From assembly GCA_024543015.1 (NCBI GenBank), contig JAMXCY010000010.1:1-15626 (forward strand): a stretch of 15,626 nt of DNA, given 5' to 3'. A program made the position numbers and the translations under genes. Position 1 is the stretch's first letter, and each line of letters opens with the position of its first letter. The notes under the pieces are model-generated. The model did not search any database and had not been told where the DNA came from. It worked only from the letters and a program-made list of their open reading frames with translations. Below, one piece after another: positions 1 through 6,509 of the stretch. The stretch is from Candidatus Omnitrophota bacterium. GTDB lineage: Bacteria > Omnitrophota > Gorgyraeia > JAFGHF01.

Positions 1-66
1 CTCTGAGACATGAATCAGGCCTTCTTTATTGGGCATAAACTCGCAAAAAGCGCCAAAATTGGTTGT
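1..66 (-). other. Inverted fragment of the pnp S1-domain coding sequence
   Basis: Read on the minus strand from base 66 to base 1, this stretch gives 22 uninterrupted codons, TTNFGAFCEFM followed by PNKEGLIHVSE. That is the first half of a typical PNPase S1 domain. The second half, starting again with VSE, lies on the plus strand from base 65. The VSE codons therefore occur twice in opposite orientation, as a 10-bp inverted repeat (1-10 against 64-73). The two arms share TGT at 64-66, which is the strand-switch point. This pattern fits a fold-back chimera or template switch at a contig end. A genuine small inversion is the alternative. The fragment is not an independent gene. Confidence 0.85.
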
Positions 67-199
67 CTCAGAGCTTGCTGAGAAGTTTGTGAAAAATGTA
101 GAAGATGTAGTAAAAGTTGATCAGGAAGTTACGGTTAAAGTAATCGGAATTGACGAACAGGGCCGGATTAAATTGAGCTTGAAACAAGCAAAAGAGTAA
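65..199 (+). CDS. pnp: Polyribonucleotide nucleotidyltransferase (PNPase), C-terminal end, partial
   Basis: The last 44 codons of a frame ending TAA at 197-199 read VSELAEKFVKNVEDVVKV and later IDEQGRIKLSLKQAKE. This is the second half of the S1 RNA-binding domain that closes bacterial PNPase, the phosphate-dependent 3'-5' exoribonuclease of RNA turnover. The two RNase PH domains and the KH domain would lie to the left, outside the window. The frame stays open leftward of base 65, but those codons do not encode PNPase; the matching S1 residues are found on the minus strand at 66-1. The ftsK start codon follows the stop by one base, so the two genes are probably cotranscribed. The assignment rests on the S1 tail alone, so another S1 protein is possible, but the closing motif is very PNPase-like. 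Confidence 0.82.
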   Translation, partial: VSELAEKFVKNVEDVVKVDQEVTVKVIGIDEQGRIKLSLKQAKE

Positions 200-200
200 A

Positions 201-2366
201 ATGGAACACTCTCTAGCCAATAAGGTCAAGGCATTATGTTTAGTAGCTTTTGCGATCTTTCTCTTTTTAAGTTTAATCTCCTACCATCCTGATGATACAC
301 CTTTTCGCTCCTTCCCCCGCAATATTCCGGTAAAAAACTTAACGGGTATCGTCGGCGCATATATTGCCGAAGGGCTGTTTGTGTCCTTAGGCTGGGCCGG
401 TTATCTTTTATCTGTATTAGCCCTGGTCTGGGCCTTGGCCCGGATTCTAAAGAAACCCGCCCCCAAACTTTATATTAAGATTTTAGGCACAGTGCTTTTA
501 CTGTTATCTTTAGCTGTTCTGTTGAGTTTAGTTGGTTCTCCAAGCAACTCAGAAGTTCAATTTCAGAGAGCAGGCTTAGCCGGGATGATCATTACCGGTT
601 TTTTAATCAAATATTTTGGCCAGGCCGGAGCTTTAATTATTGCCCTGGGATTAGGGATACTCTCTGCTTTTGTCGCTACGGAATTCTTGCTAGTTCCGCT
701 TTTAAAAGGAACAGCAAAGTCCCTTTGGCGCTTTATTTTGAAACTTAAACAGAAGCTCACCCCCACTGCAAAAATGGATCGACCAGCTGTTAAAATAGAG
801 CAGCCAAAATTTTCCGAACAGCCGCTAAAAAAAGAAAGGCTTAAGATAATTAAACCTGCACCTGTGAAAAAACCAATTCTGCCCAAGGCGGCTAAAGAAA
901 GAGAAGTTTTTGCTGATTACAAGTTACCCACGCTTGATTTATTAGATTCGCCTCCTCCGATCGAAGAAAGACAGATTAAAGATAACTTAGAGGCTAGCTC
1001 AGAGATATTGGAGAGCACGCTTCGTGATTTTGGCGTAGAGGCCAGAGTAACTCAAGTCAGCTCCGGCCCTGTGGTTACTGTCTATGAACTGGAACCTGCG
1101 CCGGGAGTGCAGATTAACCGGATTGTAGCATTAAGCGATGACATTGCCCTGGCGATGAAGGCGCATAGTGTGCGGATTGTCTCTATTCCAGGCAAATCCC
1201 GCGTTGGAGTAGAAGTGCCTAATAGCAAAAGCACAATAGTTTATTTAAAAGAAATATTGGAATCAACTGATTTTCAACATGCCCAGTCCAAACTTACCTT
1301 AGCTATTGGCAAAGATATAGCCGGTCAGCCGATAGTTACGGATTTAGCGGATATGCCGCATCTCTTGATTGCCGGCACTACCGGCTCCGGAAAAACAGTC
1401 TGTGTAAATAGTATTATTATCAGCCTCCTGTTTAATGCTTCACCTGATGAAATACAGTTTTTGATGGTTGATCCCAAGATGGTGGAGTTAGCCATATTTA
1501 ATGATTTACCCCATCTACTTTGTCCTGTTTTAACGGACCACAATAAGGTTTCCAGTGCCTTAGGCTGGGTGGTAGATGAGATGGACAGGCGATTTCAATT
1601 GTTGAAGAAAGTAGGTGTCAGAAACATCGATGCCTATAACGAAAAGCTAAAGACTACGGAGGAAAAAGAAAGATTCCAGAAGATGCCTTATCTGATTATA
1701 ATCATTGATGAGTTGGCTGATTTGATGATGGTGGCCAGGCAACAAGTAGAACATGCTATTACTCGTCTAGCCCAACTTTCCCGAGCAGTAGGCATCCATT
1801 TGATTTTAGCTACACAACGGCCCTCGGTAAATGTGATTACCGGAGTAATCAAGGCTAATTTTCCGGCCCGGATTTCATTTCAAGTGGCCTCCAAAGTCGA
1901 TTCGCGCACGGTGTTGGATATAAATGGAGCAGATAAACTTTTAGGCAGAGGCGATTTACTCTTTATTAGGCCCGGCCAACATAAAGTTGTGCGTGCTCAG
2001 GGCTCCTTGATTTTTGACAGAGAATTGGAGAGGATAGTAGGTTTTATCAAAGGACAGAAACCCCCGGATTACAATCAGGAGCTTTTGGAAGTGCAGCAGA
2101 GAAAGGGTAGATTCGGTAAAAAATTTGAAAAGGATGAATTGTATGATGAGGGGGTCAAGGTAATATTGCAGACAAAACAGGCATCAGTGTCTATGCTGCA
2201 GAGAAGATTAGGCCTGGGTTACACCCGTGCTGCCAGGTTGATTGATATGATGGAAGAAGAGGGCGTTGTCGGTCCTTATCGCGGCTCCAAACCACGAGAG
2301 ATTTTAATAGAGCAGGAAAACATTGATCAGGCCCTACAACAAGAACCCGAAAACAGCAGAGAGTAA
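201..2366 (+). CDS. ftsK: DNA translocase FtsK/SpoIIIE
   Basis: FtsK is a septum-anchored hexameric ATPase that pumps chromosomal DNA during division and delivers dif sites to the Xer recombinases. At 721 aa it is the short-linker form, like SpoIIIE, not the long E. coli type. Hydrophobic segments at about residues 11-27, 52-80, 92-111 and 124-167 make a four- to five-pass membrane domain. A Lys/Pro-rich linker follows (about 168-240). The motor has Walker A GTTGSGKT at 392-399, Walker B LIIIIDELADLMM at 498-510 (D503, E504), and the family stretch QRPSVNVITGVIKANFPARI near 539-558. Residues about 648-705 form the winged-helix gamma domain that reads polar DNA motifs (VSMLQRRLGLGYTRAARLID). 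The start lies one base after the pnp stop and has no clear Shine-Dalgarno sequence, so translation may be coupled to pnp. Confidence 0.96.
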   Translation: MEHSLANKVKALCLVAFAIFLFLSLISYHPDDTPFRSFPRNIPVKNLTGIVGAYIAEGLFVSLGWAGYLLSVLALVWALARILKKPAPKLYIKILGTVLLLLSLAVLLSLVGSPSNSEVQFQRAGLAGMIITGFLIKYFGQAGALIIALGLGILSAFVATEFLLVPLLKGTAKSLWRFILKLKQKLTPTAKMDRPAVKIEQPKFSEQPLKKERLKIIKPAPVKKPILPKAAKEREVFADYKLPTLDLLDSPPPIEERQIKDNLEASSEILESTLRDFGVEARVTQVSSGPVVTVYELEPAPGVQINRIVALSDDIALAMKAHSVRIVSIPGKSRVGVEVPNSKSTIVYLKEILESTDFQHAQSKLTLAIGKDIAGQPIVTDLADMPHLLIAGTTGSGKTVCVNSIIISLLFNASPDEIQFLMVDPKMVELAIFNDLPHLLCPVLTDHNKVSSALGWVVDEMDRRFQLLKKVGVRNIDAYNEKLKTTEEKERFQKMPYLIIIIDELADLMMVARQQVEHAITRLAQLSRAVGIHLILATQRPSVNVITGVIKANFPARISFQVASKVDSRTVLDINGADKLLGRGDLLFIRPGQHKVVRAQGSLIFDRELERIVGFIKGQKPPDYNQELLEVQQRKGRFGKKFEKDELYDEGVKVILQTKQASVSMLQRRLGLGYTRAARLIDMMEEEGVVGPYRGSKPREILIEQENIDQALQQEPENSRE

Positions 2367-2382
2367 AACTAATTTAAACTAA
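2366..2382 (+). repeat. Paired AAACTAA heptamers before rodZ
   Basis: AAACTAA occurs at 2366-2372 (beginning on the last base of the ftsK stop) and again at 2376-2382, one base before the rodZ ATG. No Shine-Dalgarno sequence is present in this gap. The same heptamer, with the same single-base spacing to the start codon, precedes alaS. Confidence 0.6.
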
Positions 2383-2383
2383 T

Positions 2384-3085
2384 ATGCAGACGGTAGGCGA
2401 GAGATTAAAACGGGCAAGACTAGAAAAGAACCTGTCTTTAGATGAAGTTTATCAACAAACCAAAATACACACCCGTGTCTTGGAGGCCCTGGAGGAGGAT
2501 AGGGCCCACAATTTTTTAAACCTCCTCTATGTCAAAGGCTTCTTAAAAACTTACGCCCAGTATTTAGGTTTGAATGCTGAGGAGCTACTCAAAGAATATA
2601 GCGACAGCCAAAGCCTGAGAGAGGCGCCTGTTGAGGCCCCTGCAGAAAAGAAACCCAAAGTTCCATTACGGATTAAACCATTGCTGATGGTTAGATTAAT
2701 TTCAATAGTAGCTGTTTCTTTTATCCTCATTTTTTACCTTCGCTTTGTAATTAATCGTATTTCTAAGGCCCCGCAGGAAGCTAACCTTAAGAAAGTTAAG
2801 GTAGAGGTGTTGCCTGTTTCTACTGTTTTACCAAAGAAGTTGGTCTTAGAAGTCAGGGCAACGGATAAATGCTGGCTGGGGGTAAAGGTAGATAATCAAT
2901 CTATGTTCCAGGGTACTTTATCTAAAGGTAATCGTGAACGCTGGGAGGCTAGAGAAAGAATAGAATTGCGCATAGGAAAACCCGAAGCCTTAGCCGTCTT
3001 TGTCAACGATAAGCGCATTGACTTGAAAAAGATACGGGTCAAAAAAGGGTTGGTAATTACGCGCGATGGCGTTGTGGGAAAATAG
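2384..3085 (+). CDS. rodZ: RodZ-like cytoskeletal membrane protein (HTH + TM + DUF4115)
   Basis: RodZ couples the MreB cytoskeleton to the cell-wall elongation machinery. The 233-aa protein has the family layout. Residues 3-70 form a cytoplasmic Xre-like helix-turn-helix domain (GERLKRARLEKNLSLDEVYQ, then YVKGFLKTYAQYLGL). A proline-rich linker (about 79-97) leads to one transmembrane helix at about 101-123, and the external beta-rich DUF4115-type domain covers about 150-225 (LVLEVRATDKCWLGVKVD). It is shorter than E. coli RodZ (337 aa), mainly because the periplasmic linker is short. The ATG lies 17 bases after ftsK with no Shine-Dalgarno sequence. A neighbour needed for division (ftsK) and later phospholipid genes fit an envelope role. 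Function is inferred from architecture, since some proteins with this layout are transcription regulators. Confidence 0.85.
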   Translation: MQTVGERLKRARLEKNLSLDEVYQQTKIHTRVLEALEEDRAHNFLNLLYVKGFLKTYAQYLGLNAEELLKEYSDSQSLREAPVEAPAEKKPKVPLRIKPLLMVRLISIVAVSFILIFYLRFVINRISKAPQEANLKKVKVEVLPVSTVLPKKLVLEVRATDKCWLGVKVDNQSMFQGTLSKGNRERWEARERIELRIGKPEALAVFVNDKRIDLKKIRVKKGLVITRDGVVGK

Positions 3086-3118
3086 CTTTAAGCTGTAAGC
3101 TTTAAGCTGTAAGTTATA
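3084..3118 (+). repeat. Five tandem heptamers directly after rodZ
   Basis: Five consecutive 7-bp units follow the first base of the rodZ stop codon: AGCTTTA, AGCTGTA, AGCTTTA, AGCTGTA, AGTTATA. The first four form two exact copies of a 14-bp unit. A second 7-bp tandem array of different sequence sits at the recX/alaS junction, so heptamer period at gene ends may be a genome-wide habit. No coding role is visible, apart from the first two bases being the end of the stop codon. Confidence 0.8.
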
Positions 3119-3121
3119 ACT

Positions 3122-3150
3122 GTCGGGGAAGACCACCCGGCTTTATTATT
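3122..3150 (+). terminator. Possible weak terminator or leader hairpin between rodZ and rimO
   Basis: GTCGGG (3122-3127) can pair with CCCGGC (3136-3141), with one G-T wobble and an 8-nt loop, and is followed by the T-rich run TTTATTATTT. This resembles a weak Rho-independent terminator. The stem is only 6 bp and the T-run is interrupted, so it could equally be a leader hairpin in the rimO transcript. It is the only such structure in the 84-base rodZ-rimO gap, which is the widest gap in the left plus-strand gene run. Confidence 0.3.
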
Positions 3151-3169
3151 TATAGAACGGATGTAGCAG

Positions 3170-4507
3170 ATGAAAACTAAAGTTGCGATGCTTAGTCTTG
3201 GATGTGCCAGAAATTTGGTGGATGCAGAGGTAATCCTGGGATATTTAAAACAAGCTGGTTTTTCTATTTGTGAGGAGATTGAACAAGCCGATGTGGCAAT
3301 TGTAAACACATGCTGTTTTATCCGGGAGGCTGAGGAGGAATCTATTGATATGATCCTTAAACTTTGCCAACTAAAACAAAAAGGTAAGATTAATAAAATC
3401 ATAGTCTCTGGGTGCTTAACTCAAAGATATAAAAATGAATTAAAGCCCGAGCTAAAAGAGATAGATGCTTTTCTCGACGTGGGAAGTATTGATAAAATTG
3501 TTACAGTAGTAAAACAGCTCTTAAATAGCACTAAAAGCTTAAGCGAGTTTAGCCAACCTGATTTTCTCTATACACACACCTCACCACGGGTTTTCCTTAC
3601 GCCCCAACATTTTTCCTATATCAAGATATCTGAGGGCTGCAATCATCGCTGTAGTTATTGCATCATTCCTCACCTGCGGGGAGAGTATCGCTCAAGACCG
3701 ATGGATTCTATCCTTCAAGAAGTAGATACCCTTTTTAATATTCAGGGTGTAAGTGAAATTAATTTAATCGGGCAGGATACCACGATGTATGCTCAAGATT
3801 TATACCAAGAAAGTAGAATAGCTCAACTTCTTACCAAGCTCTCTGCCAAAGCCAAAGATAGATGGCTGCGCCTGCTTTACGCCTATCCGGCAAATTTCCC
3901 TCAAGAATTAATTACAGTGATTAAGGACAATTTAGCCATTTGCAAATATATCGACTTGCCCATTCAACACATAAATGATAGAATACTTAAAGCAATGAAC
4001 CGGGCGACTTCCCGTAAACAAGTTCTTTCTCTAATCGCTAGTTTAAGAAAACAGATTCCGCAGCTTGCTATCAGGACAACTCTGATAGTTGGTTTTCCCG
4101 GGGAAACCGACGAAGAGTTTAAGGAACTTCTGAATTTTATTCGCCAGATAAAATTTGAAAGGCTGGGCCTGTTTAAATATTCAAGAGAAAAAGATACCGC
4201 TGCTTATAATTTCAGTGAACAGATTCCTGAAAAAACAAAGCAAGCCAGATATGACCAAGCCCTTTCTTTGCAGCAGGATATATCCAGAGAAATAAATCAG
4301 AGGTTTTTAGGAAAAGAGTTGCGTATACTTATTGACGAGAAGCCCCCAGAAGATAAGGATGTATTTTTAGGGCGCAGCCAATACGATGCCCCCGAAGTCG
4401 ATGGCTGCGTTTATGTAAAGTCCGGGAAACCTTTAAAGGTTGGCGAATTTGTGCAGGTGAGGATAACCGATACACTGGAATATGATTTAGTAGGAGAGGC
4501 AATATGA
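3170..4507 (+). CDS. rimO: Ribosomal protein S12 methylthiotransferase RimO
   Basis: RimO is a radical-SAM enzyme with two [4Fe-4S] clusters that adds a methylthio group to the conserved aspartate of ribosomal protein S12. The 445-aa chain has the N-terminal UPF0004 domain with cluster cysteines C12 (SLGCARN), C48 (NTCCF) and C82 (SGCL). The radical-SAM motif CxxxCxxC is at C157, C161 and C164. The sequence around it, CNHRCSYCIIPHLRGEYRSR, resembles RimO (CxHRCSFCIIP..RG..SRP), whereas MiaB has a CTYCIVP-type version. A TRAM RNA-binding domain closes the protein (about 380-445). The gene ends in an ATGA overlap with pgsA. The start at 3170 has no strong Shine-Dalgarno sequence, but it places the first cysteine motif at the usual distance from the N terminus. 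The tRNA enzyme MiaB is the nearest alternative. Confidence 0.93.
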   Translation: MKTKVAMLSLGCARNLVDAEVILGYLKQAGFSICEEIEQADVAIVNTCCFIREAEEESIDMILKLCQLKQKGKINKIIVSGCLTQRYKNELKPELKEIDAFLDVGSIDKIVTVVKQLLNSTKSLSEFSQPDFLYTHTSPRVFLTPQHFSYIKISEGCNHRCSYCIIPHLRGEYRSRPMDSILQEVDTLFNIQGVSEINLIGQDTTMYAQDLYQESRIAQLLTKLSAKAKDRWLRLLYAYPANFPQELITVIKDNLAICKYIDLPIQHINDRILKAMNRATSRKQVLSLIASLRKQIPQLAIRTTLIVGFPGETDEEFKELLNFIRQIKFERLGLFKYSREKDTAAYNFSEQIPEKTKQARYDQALSLQQDISREINQRFLGKELRILIDEKPPEDKDVFLGRSQYDAPEVDGCVYVKSGKPLKVGEFVQVRITDTLEYDLVGEAI

Positions 4508-5091
4508 ATTTAGCAAATAAAATCACCCTTTCACGGATAGGCTTAACTTTTGTATTTATGTTTTTCCTTTTTTCGCAGGGCCTGGTGGCAAAATATCTGG
4601 CCTTGATTACCTTTGTCTTCGCTTCTTTGACCGACCTGCTCGATGGCCATATTGCCCGCAAAAGAAAAACAGAGAATGATTTTGGCCGTTTGATGGATCC
4701 TATTGCCGATAAGATTTTGGTTCTGGCGGCTTTTTTAGCTTTTGTGGAAATGAAGATAATCCCTGCCTGGATGGTGATAATTATTATCTTTAGAGAATTG
4801 GTGATTACCGGCTTAAGGATTATCGCAGCGACACGAGGGAAAGTTCTTTCTGCTTCTTTAGCCGGGAAACACAAAACAGTATCTCAGATGGTTGCCATTA
4901 TTTCGATTCTGATATTTTTAATCATCAAAGAGTCAGCCCAGGGCCTTTGGGGTCCTGTTTGGGAGCTGTGGTTTGAACGCAGCGTGTTTTACCTGATGTT
5001 AGTGACCGTAATTTTTACTTTAATTTCCGGGTTGTCGTATATCATTAGAAACAAACCGACCCTTTTTAACGCCAATGCAAAACCTCATTAA
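4504..5091 (+). CDS. pgsA: CDP-diacylglycerol-glycerol-3-phosphate 3-phosphatidyltransferase PgsA
   Basis: PgsA joins CDP-diacylglycerol and glycerol-3-phosphate to make phosphatidylglycerol phosphate in the inner membrane. The full CDP-alcohol phosphotransferase signature DG-x2-AR-x8-G-x3-D-x3-D is present: D47, G48, A51, R52, G61, D65, D69, with D44 just before it. The 195-aa length and several hydrophobic helices (about 11-42, 71-101, 131-145, 160-185) match the family. It overlaps rimO by four bases (ATGA, 4504-4507) and has an upstream AGGAG, so it should be translationally coupled. Its 3' end overlaps pgpA, which encodes the next enzyme of the pathway; that adjacency supports glycerol-3-phosphate as the substrate, not another alcohol. 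Confidence 0.94.
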   Translation: MNLANKITLSRIGLTFVFMFFLFSQGLVAKYLALITFVFASLTDLLDGHIARKRKTENDFGRLMDPIADKILVLAAFLAFVEMKIIPAWMVIIIIFRELVITGLRIIAATRGKVLSASLAGKHKTVSQMVAIISILIFLIIKESAQGLWGPVWELWFERSVFYLMLVTVIFTLISGLSYIIRNKPTLFNANAKPH

Positions 5092-5521
5092 ACTTATAGC
5101 CAGCTTTTTTTATTTAGGATATATTCGTTTTATCCCCGGCACAGTTGCTTCTTGCGCTGCCTTGGGTTTATATTTTTTATTTAGAGGCGATTTCTACCTT
5201 TATACACTTTTATTAATCATAGTTAACGCGTTAGGATTTTTGGTCGCCGGCCGGGCTGAAGTAGCCTTTGCAGAAGAAGACTCACCCAAAATAGTGATTG
5301 ATGAGGTGGGCGGTTTTCTTCTGGCCTTTTGGGGCCTAAACCTGAATCTACCTTTGGTGATCACGGGATTTTTTATCTTTCGTGGTTTGGATATGGCCAA
5401 ACCTTACCCAGCAGATAAGCTTGAACGTTTAGGTGGCAGCTGCGGCGTAATGGGAGATGACTTGATAGCCGGGCTCTATACCAATATTGTTTTACAAATA
5501 GTAACCAGGGTATTTCTATGA
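5075..5521 (+). CDS. pgpA: Phosphatidylglycerophosphatase A
   Basis: PgpA removes the phosphate from phosphatidylglycerol phosphate, giving phosphatidylglycerol. The 148-aa protein shows all the PgpA family blocks: FIPGTVASCAAL (19-30), KIVIDEVGGFLLAF (72-85, with the acidic pair D76-E77), FRGLDMAKPYP (102-112) and GGSCGVMGDDLIAGLYTN (120-137). Hydrophobic helices at about 42-58 and 80-102 fit a membrane enzyme. The ATG lies 17 bases inside the end of pgsA, with no Shine-Dalgarno sequence of its own, so coupling to pgsA translation is likely. The stop codon overlaps the start of the GNAT gene (ATGA, 5518-5521). Confidence 0.93.
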   Translation: MQNLIKLIASFFYLGYIRFIPGTVASCAALGLYFLFRGDFYLYTLLLIIVNALGFLVAGRAEVAFAEEDSPKIVIDEVGGFLLAFWGLNLNLPLVITGFFIFRGLDMAKPYPADKLERLGGSCGVMGDDLIAGLYTNIVLQIVTRVFL

Positions 5522-5958
5522 TGGAGATAACAATTTCCAAGGCCAAAAAAAGGGATTTTGCTTATATCCAAGAGAAGATCAAGAATTATCTTCTCGACCC
5601 CACTGATATAGATTGGAGAGATTTTTTCGTAGCCAGACTAAAAAAGAAAGTAGTGGCCTTTGGCCGGATTATTGACCGTGGAGACTCTTTTGAAATTGCC
5701 TCTTTGGGAGTAGATTATTACCATCGTAAAGAAGGCATTGGTAAGAAGATGCTTATTTTTCTTATTCAAGAAAGCAGGCGGCAAGATGTTCAGAAGCCCA
5801 TCTATGGGATTACGCACGTGTCTGGATTTGTAAGCAGTTGCGGTTTTGAGTGGATTAAAGATAATTATCCTGCTTATTTAGACCAGAAGCGCAAGAATGT
5901 TTGTCATCTTGATCAGTCTCGGATTAGCATAGTGAAGTGGAAGGGAGAGCTAGTCTAA
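5518..5958 (+). CDS. GNAT-family N-acetyltransferase, substrate unknown
   Basis: This 146-aa protein fits the GNAT fold, whose members move an acetyl group from acetyl-CoA to an amine. The acetyl-CoA pyrophosphate-binding motif R-x-x-G-x-G appears as R70-K-E-G-I-G75, after the beta-4 strand FEIASLGVDYYH (58-69). The N-terminal half (ITISKAKKRDFAYIQE) is a typical GNAT opening. The tail (about 101-146) has two cysteines (C108, C129) and no match I can name. The start overlaps the pgpA stop as ATGATG, so either ATG (5518 or 5521) could be used. It is the last gene of the left run, and its end overlaps the convergent thpR gene by 9 bp. The substrate cannot be told from the sequence; the overlap with pgpA gives no clear clue. 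Confidence 0.8.
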   Translation: MMEITISKAKKRDFAYIQEKIKNYLLDPTDIDWRDFFVARLKKKVVAFGRIIDRGDSFEIASLGVDYYHRKEGIGKKMLIFLIQESRRQDVQKPIYGITHVSGFVSSCGFEWIKDNYPAYLDQKRKNVCHLDQSRISIVKWKGELV

Positions 5959-6507
5959 CTTTGCTTTGTGTAGAGGCTCATAGATTGCGCCCTGGGGAGT
6001 AAGAGTGCTTTTGAAAAGGGTTAGGGTGTTTGCCTGCATAGTGGCTTGAGGCAAGGTTGTAGATTGGAGCAGTGTTTTTAGTTGATTACGATTGTGGCTT
6101 GAACGTACCCGACCCAATGTTAGATGCGGCTTAAGAGGTCTTTTTTCTGGTAAGAATCCCAAATTTATCAGGCCTTTTTCTAATCCTTGAGCAAGCTGAG
6201 TAGCTTTTTCTTTTCCTTGTTCTATATCCACCCAGATTACCCGCGGATATTCAACTTTCGGAAAGGCCCCCAGTTGACTAATCGTCAGTTCAAAGCCTTG
6301 ATGCTCTTTGGCCAGTTGGTTAAGGACCTGTTTAATTTCTTTTATCAGCTCAAGACTGACATTGCCTAAGAATTTTAAGGTCAGGTGTATCCCGGAAGGC
6401 TTAACCCATTTTACATCGGCGCCAGATTTCTTCAACTCATCCTGAATCTGGGCCAGTTGCTGGTGAATTTCCTCTGTCAACTCCAGGGCAATAAAGGTTC
6501 TGGGCAT
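5950..6507 (-). CDS. thpR: RNA 2',3'-cyclic phosphodiesterase (LigT/ThpR, 2H family)
   Basis: ThpR is a 2H phosphoesterase that opens 2',3'-cyclic phosphate ends of RNA to a 2'-phosphate; in vitro, family members also join tRNA halves by a 2'-5' bond. Both catalytic HxTx motifs are present: H41-L-T43 in HLTLKFLG and H128-L-T130 in HLTLGRV. The opening MPRTFIALEL and the length of 185 aa are normal. It starts two bases after the cinA stop and has no evident Shine-Dalgarno sequence, so it is probably translated from the cinA mRNA. Its stop (TAG) lies inside the 3' end of the opposing GNAT gene, so the two transcripts must overlap. cinA and thpR are frequent neighbours upstream of recA, which supports the call. 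Confidence 0.93.
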   Translation of the reverse strand: MPRTFIALELTEEIHQQLAQIQDELKKSGADVKWVKPSGIHLTLKFLGNVSLELIKEIKQVLNQLAKEHQGFELTISQLGAFPKVEYPRVIWVDIEQGKEKATQLAQGLEKGLINLGFLPEKRPLKPHLTLGRVRSSHNRNQLKTLLQSTTLPQATMQANTLTLFKSTLTPQGAIYEPLHKAKLD

Positions 6508-6509
6508 TT

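Noticed and set aside
1..73. Hairpin telomere or phase-variable invertible element at the left end
   Set aside because: The inverted repeat is just a duplicated VSE coding segment with a 3-bp junction homology. There is no recombinase gene nearby and the loop is coding sequence. A fold-back chimera explains it with fewer assumptions.
3084..3118. CRISPR-like or satellite array
   Set aside because: The units are 7 bp with no spacers, and there are only five copies. It is a microsatellite, not a CRISPR.
4329..4874. 181-codon open frame on the minus strand across rimO and pgsA
   Set aside because: It lies opposite two well-supported genes, has a low-complexity Ile/Lys-rich translation, shows no family motif, and is explained by codon bias of the coding strand.
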